Source: Microbacteriaceae bacterium
Lineage (GTDB): Bacteria; Actinomycetota; Actinomycetes; Actinomycetales; Microbacteriaceae
DNA length: 9,733 nucleotides
Assembly: GCA_947453285.1 (NCBI GenBank)
Contig: CANGGA010000028.1
Location: 1 to 9,733, forward strand
Direction: 5' to 3'
Each line of letters begins with the position of its first letter. Positions within the stretch are counted from its first letter, which is position 1. The notes below the pieces were generated by a model, which saw nothing but the letters and a program-made list of their open reading frames with translations, was not told the origin of the DNA and did no database searches. The position numbers and the translations under genes were made by a program. This document shows positions 1-5,904 of this stretch, piece by piece.

Positions 1-328
1 TTCTCCATACCCAGTTGAAGAGCAGACCGTTTCGATCTGGGCCGGAACCACCGGCAAGCTCGACGAGGTGCCTGTAGAAGACGTATTGCGCTTCGAAGGC
101 GAACTGCTCGACTACTTGCGTCGCAACTCGAAGGCGTTGACCACGATTCGTGAAACCAACAACCTCGATGACGACACCGTTGCAGAGCTAACCAAGCAGG
201 TCGCAAAGTTCAAGAAGAGCTTCGCAACCAGTTCTGGTGCAGCTCTTGCATCATCTGCTACCGCCGACTCACTTGATGAAGAAGAAGTTCACCAAGAGAA
301 GATCGTCAAGCAGAAGCGCAAGAAGTAA
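1..328 (+). CDS. atpA: ATP synthase F1 subunit alpha, C-terminal fragment
   Basis: This is the 3' end of the gene for the non-catalytic alpha subunit of the F1 part of the membrane ATP synthase. The reading frame is open from base 2 and begins with the residues SPYPVEEQTVSIWAG, a very typical alpha C-terminal domain sequence. It continues through LDEVPVEDVLRFEGELLDYL and ends in a charged, Lys-rich tail (QEKIVKQKRKK) of the kind seen in actinobacterial alpha subunits. About 108 residues are visible. The nucleotide-binding domain and the start lie upstream of the window, so the gene is partial because of the window edge and not because it is broken. atpG follows after 39 bp on the same strand, in the standard order alpha-gamma-beta-epsilon. 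The call is firm from sequence and context. Confidence 0.97.
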   Translation, partial: SPYPVEEQTVSIWAGTTGKLDEVPVEDVLRFEGELLDYLRRNSKALTTIRETNNLDDDTVAELTKQVAKFKKSFATSSGAALASSATADSLDEEEVHQEKIVKQKRKK

Positions 329-367
329 TTCGAAATAGCGAACTAACGAGAGAAGAGTAGGAGAGGC

Positions 368-1276
368 ATGGGAGCGCAACTTCGCGTCTATAGGCAGAAA
401 ATTAAGTCTGCTCAGACGACCAAGAAGATCACTCGCGCCATGGAGTTGATCTCGGCGTCACGCATTGCCAAAGCGCAACAGCGTGTGGCCGCAGCAACTC
501 CATACTCACGCGCTGTAACTCGTGCTGTCTCTGCCGTTGCTACCTATTCGAACGTTGATCACCCGCTAACCACCGAGCCGGCTCGCATCGATCGCGCGGC
601 AGTGGTGATTTTCACTTCTGACCGTGGTCTAGCTGGAGCATTCTCTTCGAACGTTCTAAAAGAAGCGGAGCAGCTAACGACTCTTCTTCGCGAGCAGGGC
701 AAGGATGTCGTCTACTACCTAATTGGTCGCAAGGCGGTTAGCAACTTCAACTTCCGTCGTCGTGAAAGCGCTCAGCAGTGGATCGGCGGAACCGACTTGC
801 CAAAGGTCGACACCGCCAAAGAAATTGCAGACGCGGTTCTTGAGGTCTTCATGAAAGATTTCGCAGATGGTGGAGTTGACGAGATTCACTTGGTTTACAA
901 CCGCTTCGTGTCGATGATTACCCAGGAGCCAGAAGTGGTTCGACTGCTTCCGCTTCAGGTGGTTGAGGCCGAAGAGGCACCGGCAAGCAGCGAGGTTTTC
1001 CCGCTCTATGAATTCGAACCAGACGTTACGAAGGTGCTCGACGCACTGCTTCCGGTTTATGTCGAGAGCAGAATCTTCAACGGCATGCTTCAATCTGCTG
1101 CTTCTGAGCACGCAGCTCGCCAGAAGGCTATGAAGTCGGCAACCGACAACGCCGAGAAGTTGATTTTGAACTACACCCGATTGAGCAACGCCGCTCGTCA
1201 GTCAGAAATTACCCAGCAGATTTCCGAGATCGTTGGTGGAGCCGATGCATTGGCTTCATTGGGCGACGAGGACTAA
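368..1276 (+). CDS. atpG: ATP synthase F1 subunit gamma
   Basis: This is the central rotor stalk of F1, which couples proton flow through the membrane ring to catalysis in the alpha/beta hexamer. The 302-residue product has the family's usual length. The N-terminal coiled-coil helix starts at once (MGAQLRVYRQKIKSAQTTKK, then ITRAMELISASR), followed by a Rossmann-like middle region with the conserved FTSDRGLAGAFSSN near residues 82-95. The C-terminal helix carries the family signature around residues 255-300 (ATDNAEKLI, then SEITQQISEIVGGADAL). A purine-rich ribosome site (AGGAG at 359-363) lies 4 bases before the ATG, which supports this start. It lies between atpA (39 bp upstream) and atpD (15 bp downstream), clearly in one operon. 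Confidence 0.98.
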   Translation: MGAQLRVYRQKIKSAQTTKKITRAMELISASRIAKAQQRVAAATPYSRAVTRAVSAVATYSNVDHPLTTEPARIDRAAVVIFTSDRGLAGAFSSNVLKEAEQLTTLLREQGKDVVYYLIGRKAVSNFNFRRRESAQQWIGGTDLPKVDTAKEIADAVLEVFMKDFADGGVDEIHLVYNRFVSMITQEPEVVRLLPLQVVEAEEAPASSEVFPLYEFEPDVTKVLDALLPVYVESRIFNGMLQSAASEHAARQKAMKSATDNAEKLILNYTRLSNAARQSEITQQISEIVGGADALASLGDED

Positions 1277-1291
1277 GAGAAAGAAAGAGAC

Positions 1292-2830
1292 ATGGCCGAA
1301 ACCAAAAAGAAGCCAGCCGCGAAAGCAGCGTCTAAGCCAGCCGCAAAGGCAGCAGCCCCTAAGGCCGCCGCTCCTAAGCCAGCAGCTAAGTCGACTGCCA
1401 AAGCCGGTGGCGTTGGTCGCATTGCACGTGTAAATGGTCCAGTGGTTGACATCGAGTTTCCTCACGATGCCATCCCAGCTATCTACAACGCGCTGACCAC
1501 TGTTATCGAGCTAGATGGCGAGAAGACGACTCTTACCCTCGAGGTTGCCCAGCACCTCGGTGACGACTTGGTTCGCGGAATCGCGCTAAAGCCAACCGAT
1601 GGTTTGGTTCGTGGCGCATCAGTTCAAGACACCGGCGCGCCTATCTCGGTTCCGGTTGGCGACGTCACCAAGGGCCACGTATTCAACGTGACCGGTGAAG
1701 TGCTAAACGCAAAGCCAGGCGAGAAGATCGAAGTCAACGAGCGTTGGTCAATTCACCGTCAGCCACCAGCATTCGACCAGCTCGAGTCAAAGACTCAGAT
1801 GTTTGAGACCGGAATCAAGGTCATCGACTTGCTCACCCCTTATGTTCAGGGTGGAAAGATCGGTCTATTCGGTGGTGCCGGTGTTGGTAAGACCGTTTTG
1901 ATTCAGGAAATGATTTACCGCGTGGCAGAAAACCACGACGGTGTGTCTGTATTCGCCGGTGTTGGTGAGCGTACTCGTGAGGGTAACGACCTAATCGACG
2001 AAATGACCGAGTCAGGTGTTATCGACAAGACCGCACTCGTGTTCGGTCAGATGGATGAGCCACCTGGCACGCGTCTTCGTGTTGCACTCTCAGCGCTAAC
2101 CATGGCCGAGTACTTCCGTGACGTGCAGAAGCAAGACGTTTTGTTGTTCATCGACAACATCTTCCGTTTTACTCAGGCAGGTTCAGAGGTTTCAACTCTT
2201 CTAGGCCGCATGCCTTCAGCAGTGGGTTACCAGCCGAACTTGGCTGACGAGATGGGTCTTCTTCAGGAGCGCATCACCTCAACTCGTGGTCACTCGATCA
2301 CTTCGTTGCAGGCTATCTATGTTCCAGCTGACGATTACACCGACCCAGCTCCGGCAACTACCTTTGCTCACCTTGATGCAACGACCGAGCTTTCTCGTGA
2401 AATTGCTTCGAAGGGTCTTTACCCAGCGGTTGACCCGTTGACTTCGACCTCTCGAATTCTTGACCCTCGCTACATCAGCAAGGATCACTACGAGACCGCT
2501 ACTTCGGTAAAGCGCATCTTGCAGAAGAACAAGGAACTTCAGGAAATCATCGCCATCCTTGGTGTCGAGGAGCTTTCTGAAGAAGACAAGATCACAGTTT
2601 CACGCGCACGTCGCATTCAGCAGTACTTGTCTCAGAACACCTACATGGCTACCAAGTTCACTGGTGTTCCTGGTTCTACCGTGCCAATCAAGGAGACCAT
2701 TGAGGGCTTCCACAAGATTGCAACCGGTGAATTCGACCACATTCCAGAGCAGGCCTTCTTCAACGTTGGTGGCCTAGACATGGTCATGGAACAGTACGAG
2801 CGCCTACAGAAGGAATCAGGCAACAAATAA
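1292..2830 (+). CDS. atpD: ATP synthase F1 subunit beta (catalytic), with Ala/Lys/Pro-rich N-terminal extension
   Basis: This is the catalytic subunit of F1, which makes and hydrolyses ATP at the alpha/beta interfaces. Visible motifs in the 512-residue product are the Walker A loop GGAGVGKT (194-201), the catalytic-glutamate region GERTREG (E226), Walker B LLFID (284-288), the ATPase alpha/beta signature PAVDPLTSTS (378-387) and the DELSEED-type loop, here EELSEED (426-432). The core begins at about residue 40 (GVGRIARVNGPVVDIEF). Before it lies an unusual 38-residue extension made almost only of Ala, Lys and Pro, which brings the protein above the usual length of about 470-485. The ATG is preceded by a weak purine-rich site (AGAAAGAGA). 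No internal Met precedes the core, so the extension is part of the gene unless a non-ATG start is used. The stop shares one base with the atpC start. Confidence 0.98.
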   Translation: MAETKKKPAAKAASKPAAKAAAPKAAAPKPAAKSTAKAGGVGRIARVNGPVVDIEFPHDAIPAIYNALTTVIELDGEKTTLTLEVAQHLGDDLVRGIALKPTDGLVRGASVQDTGAPISVPVGDVTKGHVFNVTGEVLNAKPGEKIEVNERWSIHRQPPAFDQLESKTQMFETGIKVIDLLTPYVQGGKIGLFGGAGVGKTVLIQEMIYRVAENHDGVSVFAGVGERTREGNDLIDEMTESGVIDKTALVFGQMDEPPGTRLRVALSALTMAEYFRDVQKQDVLLFIDNIFRFTQAGSEVSTLLGRMPSAVGYQPNLADEMGLLQERITSTRGHSITSLQAIYVPADDYTDPAPATTFAHLDATTELSREIASKGLYPAVDPLTSTSRILDPRYISKDHYETATSVKRILQKNKELQEIIAILGVEELSEEDKITVSRARRIQQYLSQNTYMATKFTGVPGSTVPIKETIEGFHKIATGEFDHIPEQAFFNVGGLDMVMEQYERLQKESGNK

Positions 2831-3096
2831 TGTCTGAGAAGACCCTGCACGTAGAGCTAGTAGCAGCCGACCAGGCTGTTTGGACCGGTTCGGCCAAGAT
2901 GGTTATCGCTAAGACCGTCGAGGGTGAGATCGGTTTGCTTCCGGGTCACGAGCCAATGCTTGCGATTCTGGGTGAAGGTGAAGTTCGCATCACTCTGCCA
3001 ACCGGCGAACAGTTGAAGGCATCGGCCGAAGACGGTTTTCTCTCGGTTGAGCGCGATGCAGTTACTATCTTTGCTCGTCACGCAGTGTTGATCTAA
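2830..3096 (+). CDS. atpC: ATP synthase F1 subunit epsilon, short form without the C-terminal helical domain
   Basis: This subunit joins gamma to the c-ring and in many bacteria also restrains ATP hydrolysis. The 88-residue product shows only the N-terminal beta-sandwich: LHVELVAADQAVWTG near the start, then EGEIGLLPGHEPMLAILGEGEVRI and a short strand region ending in ARHAVLI. Most bacterial epsilon subunits have about 130-140 residues, with two C-terminal helices that can extend into F1 and inhibit it. Those helices are absent here. The stop is followed directly by the operon terminator, so this looks like a natural short form and not a truncation. Short epsilon proteins are known to me from Microbacteriaceae and some other actinobacteria. 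It overlaps atpD by one base (TAATG), which suggests coupled translation. Confidence 0.95.
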   Translation: MSEKTLHVELVAADQAVWTGSAKMVIAKTVEGEIGLLPGHEPMLAILGEGEVRITLPTGEQLKASAEDGFLSVERDAVTIFARHAVLI

Positions 3097-3112
3097 TCGT
3101 TTAGAACAAAAG

Positions 3113-3140
3113 AAAACCCCACCTAGTCGGCGGGGTTTTT
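3113..3140. terminator. Bidirectional rho-independent terminator shared by the atp operon and the convergent pduO operon
   Basis: An inverted repeat AAAACCCC (3113-3120) / GGGGTTTT (3132-3139) is extended inward by CC/GG past one mismatch and closes on a 5-base loop. On the plus strand it ends in a T-run (TTTTTCTTTTT). Read on the minus strand it is followed by TTTTCTTTTG, so it can stop transcription from both sides. It begins 16 bases after the atpC stop. The stop codon of the convergent small gene lies inside the hairpin. Confidence 0.9.
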
Positions 3141-3320
3141 CTTTTTGCTCGCTTTGTCTTCGGGTGAGGGCTTTGGTTTGATTGCCTCGCGCTGCTCTTC
3201 GACAATAAGTTGAGCCGCGTGAGCGTTCGGCTGATAGAGCTCGTTGAAAACGCCAAGAGCGCCTCCGACTCCACCGCTTCGCTTTGGAAGTGTGCTTCTA
3301 AGCCAGGCAAGCAAGCCCAT
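3123..3320 (-). CDS. Small uncharacterised protein downstream of the cobalamin adenosyltransferase
   Basis: I do not recognise a named family. The chosen ATG, 4 bp after the pduO stop, gives 65 residues beginning MGLLAWLRSTLPKR. A Gly-rich stretch follows (SGGVGGALG), then FNELYQPNAHAAQLIVEEQ, a Pro/Lys segment (KPKPSPEDK) and a basic end (KKKNPAD). The pattern of an aromatic-acidic-Leu-aromatic-Pro motif, then Ala-rich helix, Glu-Glu-Gln and Pro-rich tail resembles small uncharacterised actinobacterial proteins I have seen, so I think it is real. A longer version from an ATG at 3359 would overlap pduO by 35 bp and is less likely. There is no signal peptide or clear membrane segment. Its last codons form one arm of the shared terminator. 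Co-transcription with pduO is likely, but no link in function is shown. Confidence 0.65.
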   Translation of the reverse strand: MGLLAWLRSTLPKRSGGVGGALGVFNELYQPNAHAAQLIVEEQREAIKPKPSPEDKASKKKNPAD

Positions 3321-3324
3321 CTGA

Positions 3325-3969
3325 TTACTCGGTGCGAGTTGGGTGTTCAGGTCGTTCACGTCGGTTCGCGGCCGGAACCCACTTCACGTCGCCGCCGTGC
3401 TTGATGTTTGCATAGCGGGCGAGCACAAACAAAAGGTCGCTTAGTCGGTTTAGGTATTTAGCAGCTAACAGGTTCACGCCACCGTCGTTGTGGCCTTTCT
3501 TGGCTGGCTCGGTGCCATAGGTTTCGATGGCGTGCCAGGTTGCTCGCTCGGCGCGACGCACAACTGTGCGGGCGAGGTGCAGACCAGCGGCCAAACCAGA
3601 ACCGCCAGGCAAAATAAATGAGTCGAGCTTTGAAAGACCGGCGTTGTAGTGATCGATTGCCTCTTCGAGAGCGTCAACCCAAACCGCATCGACGCGTAGC
3701 GGCTCATACTCGTAGTGCTCGTTCAGTGGGTTCGATAGGTCAGCGCCAAGGTCAAACAGGTCGTTCTGAATCTGCGAAAGCAGTTGAAGAGTCTCGTGAT
3801 CAAACTCATTTCGAGCAAGCGAGACGGCAACTCCGATTGCGGAGTTTGCTTCGTCGACATCGGCATAGGCTTCGATGCGCGGATCGGTCTTTCGTGTGCG
3901 AGAGAAATCGCTCAATCCCGTCATGCCTTCATCGCCAGTGCGTGTGTAAATCTTCGTGAGTTTGACCAT
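3325..3969 (-). CDS. pduO: PduO-type ATP:cob(I)alamin adenosyltransferase
   Basis: This cytosolic enzyme transfers the adenosyl group of ATP to cob(I)alamin or cob(I)yrinic acid diamide, giving the coenzyme form of vitamin B12. The 214-residue product shows the PduO-family motifs in order: the ATP-binding TRTGDEGMT (9-17), EAYADVDEANSAIG (33-46), QNDLFDLGADL (68-78), FILPGG (118-123), RRAER (138-142) and the C-terminal helix YLNRLSDLLFVLAR (172-185). This is the trimeric four-helix type, not the CobA/BtuR P-loop type. The ATG at 3969 has a -10-like TACACT ending 7 bases upstream and no ribosome site, so the mRNA is probably leaderless. It is divergent from yaaA. No B12 synthesis or B12-dependent gene lies in the window, so it may serve salvage. 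Confidence 0.95.
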   Translation of the reverse strand: MVKLTKIYTRTGDEGMTGLSDFSRTRKTDPRIEAYADVDEANSAIGVAVSLARNEFDHETLQLLSQIQNDLFDLGADLSNPLNEHYEYEPLRVDAVWVDALEEAIDHYNAGLSKLDSFILPGGSGLAAGLHLARTVVRRAERATWHAIETYGTEPAKKGHNDGGVNLLAAKYLNRLSDLLFVLARYANIKHGGDVKWVPAANRRERPEHPTRTE

Positions 3970-3975
3970 TCGTCA

Positions 3976-3981
3976 AGTGTA
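3976..3981 (-). promoter_or_regulatory. Putative -10 element for leaderless pduO
   Basis: On the minus strand TACACT (4 of 6 matches to TATAAT) lies 6 bases before the pduO ATG, which places the expected transcript start at or next to the start codon. I see no good -35 at 16-18 bases upstream. No purine-rich ribosome site precedes the ATG. This is a pattern match only. Confidence 0.4.
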
Positions 3982-3996
3982 AGCCCGGGCTGTTGG

Positions 3997-4025
3997 TTCA
4001 CTTAGGGCAACTGCGAATCTAGACT
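3997..4025 (+). promoter_or_regulatory. Putative sigma-70-type promoter for leaderless yaaA
   Basis: TTCACT (3997-4002) and TAGACT (4020-4025) are separated by 17 bases, and each matches the consensus at 4 of 6 positions. The expected transcript start falls at about 4032, exactly the GTG start codon of yaaA. Together with the lack of a ribosome site this points to a leaderless mRNA. It faces the pduO promoter within the same 62-bp gap, so the two may interfere or share control. Confidence 0.45.
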
Positions 4026-4031
4026 TGAGCC

Positions 4032-4754
4032 GTGTTGTTCCTTCTGCCACCCTCTGAAACCAAAGCCAAAGGCACTTATGCCGGCGCTCGCGAGTCCTCG
4101 CTTTCGGTTCGAGACGTATCTTTGGCATTCGGCACACTTGAGCCTGCCCGAAAACTCGCTGCCGAAGTTTTGAACGACAAGAACCTGCTCGATGCACCGA
4201 CCATGATGGCAATCGATCGCTACACCGGCACTCTTTATGGCGCTATCCACGGCCGTGGACTCAAGGGAACCCCAACCGAGCACGCTCACCTCAACGCGGC
4301 GGCGATGGCTCGCGCCAAAGAGACCGTTTTGATTCAGTCGGCCCTATTCGGGCTGATTCCGGCAACTGGGTTGATTCCGATTTACAAACTTTCGGCGACC
4401 CCCAGGCTCAAGGCAATCTGGGCCGAGCCGCACCAGGCGGTCTTTCGCAGGTTGCAGGGCCCAATCATCGACATGCGCTCGAAGCTATATTGTGCGCTTG
4501 CTCCAATTCCAGAGGAGATAGACAGTTATTACATGGATGTTGTGCTCGAGGCTGCCGATGGAACTCGCAGTTCGATGAACCACTTCAACAAGAAATCAAA
4601 GGGCGAACTGATTCACGCTGTTTTGAATGCAAAAGAGTTGCCAAAGTCGATAGCAGACTTGCGCCGAATTGCCAAGAAAGCCGGCTTCGGTTTAGAGCAA
4701 AGTGGCAGAGAGCTCACCCTGGTTGTGATTTATGCCAGCCCAATCGAAGGCTAA
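4032..4754 (+). CDS. yaaA: Peroxide stress protein YaaA (UPF0246 family)
   Basis: YaaA-family proteins lower damage during peroxide stress. In E. coli loss of yaaA raises free iron and Fenton damage, and the fold has been linked to DNA binding. The 240-residue product begins with the typical buried strand and PPSETK (residues 1-11, starting at GTG). It continues with YTGTLYGAI (64-72), SALFGLIPATGLIP (103-116), MRSKLY (148-153) and NHFNKKSKGEL (183-192). These conserved blocks match the family order and length. The GTG start agrees with the promoter spacing just upstream and with the family's N-terminus. It converges on tag with interlocked stop codons and no terminator hairpin between them. 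Its neighbours repair alkylated DNA, which fits a general role in protecting the chromosome; that link is inferred. Confidence 0.9.
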   Translation: MLFLLPPSETKAKGTYAGARESSLSVRDVSLAFGTLEPARKLAAEVLNDKNLLDAPTMMAIDRYTGTLYGAIHGRGLKGTPTEHAHLNAAAMARAKETVLIQSALFGLIPATGLIPIYKLSATPRLKAIWAEPHQAVFRRLQGPIIDMRSKLYCALAPIPEEIDSYYMDVVLEAADGTRSSMNHFNKKSKGELIHAVLNAKELPKSIADLRRIAKKAGFGLEQSGRELTLVVIYASPIEG

Positions 4755-5338
4755 AGCTGATTTCGTCTGAAGCAACCTGGCGCGTGATCATTCACTAGAC
4801 CGGTTGCCTGCATCAAGGCATACATGGTGGTGGCCCCAACGAAGCCAAAACCTAACTTGCGCAGGTGCTTGCTCATGGCCTCTGACTCGGCTGTGACCGC
4901 TAACCACTCGAAGTCGCCAGCAGGTCGCTTGCGCTTGCTTGCTGGGGGAGCGAATGACCAGACGATATCGCTAATGCTCTCGCCGTTCTTCTGTAGCTCG
5001 AGAATCAGATTGGCGTTTCGAATTGTGCTCTCGATTTTCGCTCGATTTCGAATAATGCCTTCGTCTTGCATCAAGTGCTCAACGTCGTCTTGGGTCATTC
5101 GAGCGACCTTGCGTAGGTCAAAGTTTTTGAAGGCTTTGCGAAAACCATCGCGACGTTTCAAAATGGTGATCCAGGAGAGACCAGCTTGAAAACCTTCGAG
5201 AGCGATTCGTTCGAAGATGGCTTGATCGCCTGTGACTGCCACGCCCCATTCAGTGTCGTGGTATTCGCGATAGACCTCGTCGGTGTTAAGCCAGGAACAG
5301 CGAACTAGACCGTCTTCGAATTTTTTTGAAGAGCTCAT
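4751..5338 (-). CDS. tag: DNA-3-methyladenine glycosylase I
   Basis: This base-excision repair enzyme removes 3-methyladenine from DNA, leaving an abasic site. The 195-residue product has the family's usual length. The N-terminal block RCSW (13-16) and YREYHDTEWG (23-32) is followed by the core EGFQAGLSW (48-56), whose Glu48 matches the catalytic glutamate of E. coli Tag. The zinc ligands known from E. coli Tag have counterparts in Cys14, His27, His185 and Cys189 (HAPGC near the end). The ATG overlaps the stop of ogt as ATGA, so the two genes are almost surely co-translated. The 3' end overlaps that of yaaA by 4 bp. I see no odd features in the protein. Confidence 0.95.
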   Translation of the reverse strand: MSSSKKFEDGLVRCSWLNTDEVYREYHDTEWGVAVTGDQAIFERIALEGFQAGLSWITILKRRDGFRKAFKNFDLRKVARMTQDDVEHLMQDEGIIRNRAKIESTIRNANLILELQKNGESISDIVWSFAPPASKRKRPAGDFEWLAVTAESEAMSKHLRKLGFGFVGATTMYALMQATGLVNDHAPGCFRRNQL

Positions 5339-5811
5339 TCCTTTATCGCAATGCCTTCGAGCTTGAGCAGCAATCTCTTGGTCGGCAGGCCTTCGCCACC
5401 GGAATAGCCAGTGATTCGACCCGAGGCACCTAGAACTCGATGGCAGCCGACAATGATTGGCACGGGGTTAGAGCCCACGGCACCGCCAACCGCTCTGGAG
5501 GCTAGTGGCTTGCCAAGTTTTGCGGCGATGTCGGCATAGCTGACGGTCTTGCCGAAGCCGATCTTGGCGATTTGCTTATAGACGGCCTTCTGAAACTCGG
5601 TGCCGTGAAGCTCGACCGGCAGATCGAACTTGCTTAGCTTGCCGGCAAAGTATGCGGTCAGTTGCTTCTTGGCTTCGCGCAACACCTTGCTAGAGCCAAA
5701 GTCGGGGGAGCGCTGGCCAATAACGAGACCGGTGATCTTCTCGCCGGTCGACTCGACGGTGATGGCGCCAATCGGTGAATCGAAGCTGATGCTTGCGTCT
5801 GCAATGTTCAT
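5335..5811 (-). CDS. ogt: Methylated-DNA--protein-cysteine methyltransferase (O6-alkylguanine repair)
   Basis: This suicide protein transfers the alkyl group from O6-methylguanine to its own cysteine. The product from the ATG at 5811 has 158 residues: an N-terminal RNase-H-like part starting ISFDSPIGAITV, then EFQKAVYKQI (72-81), TVSYADIAAKLG (89-100), the arginine region SRAVGGAVGSNP (105-116), the active site GCHRV (122-126; Cys123) and GRITGYSGG (131-139). The residue before the cysteine is Gly where nearly all family members have Pro (PCHRV). A start 33 bases earlier (TTG at 5844) is possible, but it would lie inside the upstream terminator hairpin and adds no conserved sequence. The gene is followed by tag with an ATGA overlap, forming a two-gene alkylation repair operon. 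Confidence 0.93.
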   Translation of the reverse strand: MNIADASISFDSPIGAITVESTGEKITGLVIGQRSPDFGSSKVLREAKKQLTAYFAGKLSKFDLPVELHGTEFQKAVYKQIAKIGFGKTVSYADIAAKLGKPLASRAVGGAVGSNPVPIIVGCHRVLGASGRITGYSGGEGLPTKRLLLKLEGIAIKE

Positions 5812-5818
5812 GCATCCC

Positions 5819-5824
5819 AGAATA
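5819..5824 (-). promoter_or_regulatory. Putative -10 element for the ogt-tag pair
   Basis: On the minus strand TATTCT (4 of 6 consensus matches) ends 7 bases before the ogt ATG at 5811, so the transcript would start at the ATG. It lies in the T-rich tail of the aminotransferase terminator. I see no clear -35 at the usual spacing. Confidence 0.35.
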
Positions 5825-5831
5825 AGACAAA

Positions 5832-5876
5832 GGCCGGGTCTCAACGATTCACGAAGAATCTGTTGAAAACCCGGCC
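5832..5876 (-). terminator. Long hairpin terminator after the aminotransferase gene
   Basis: The outer arms GGCCGGGT (5832-5839) and ACCCGGCC (5869-5876) pair perfectly. After a small internal loop TCAAC (5841-5845) pairs with GTTGA (5862-5866), then GATTC (5846-5850) with GAATC (5856-5860) around a 5-base loop. That makes 18 base pairs in all. Read on the minus strand, it lies 28 bases after the aminotransferase stop and is followed by the T-rich TTTGTCTTATTCT, as expected for an intrinsic terminator. On the plus strand no T-run follows. Confidence 0.8.
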
Positions 5877-5888
5877 AAAGTCTTTGGC
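5874..5888. repeat. Short perfect palindrome overlapping the terminator arm
   Basis: GCCAAAG-T-CTTTGGC is a 7-bp inverted repeat around one central base. Its left end uses the same GCC that forms the base of the adjoining terminator hairpin, so as RNA the two structures could compete. It may equally be an operator or chance. Confidence 0.5.
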
Positions 5889-5904
5889 TGTGAATAACAG
5901 CTGG

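Noticed and set aside
719..1111. Minus-strand open frame of 130 codons within atpG
   Set aside because: It is antisense to a conserved ATP synthase gene, with no family resemblance and no start signals.
3321..3359. Longer version of the small protein starting at the ATG at 3359
   Set aside because: It would overlap pduO by 35 bp. The internal ATG at 3320, 4 bp after the pduO stop, gives a tidier operon arrangement and a more natural start (MGLLAW).
3618..3959. Plus-strand open frame opposite pduO
   Set aside because: The product is Arg/Ser-rich, typical of a shadow frame, and lies wholly inside a clear gene on the other strand.
5812..5844. TTG start adding 11 residues to the methyltransferase
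   Set aside because: It lies inside the terminator hairpin of the upstream gene, the added residues are not conserved-looking, and the ATG at 5811 fits a -10 element.
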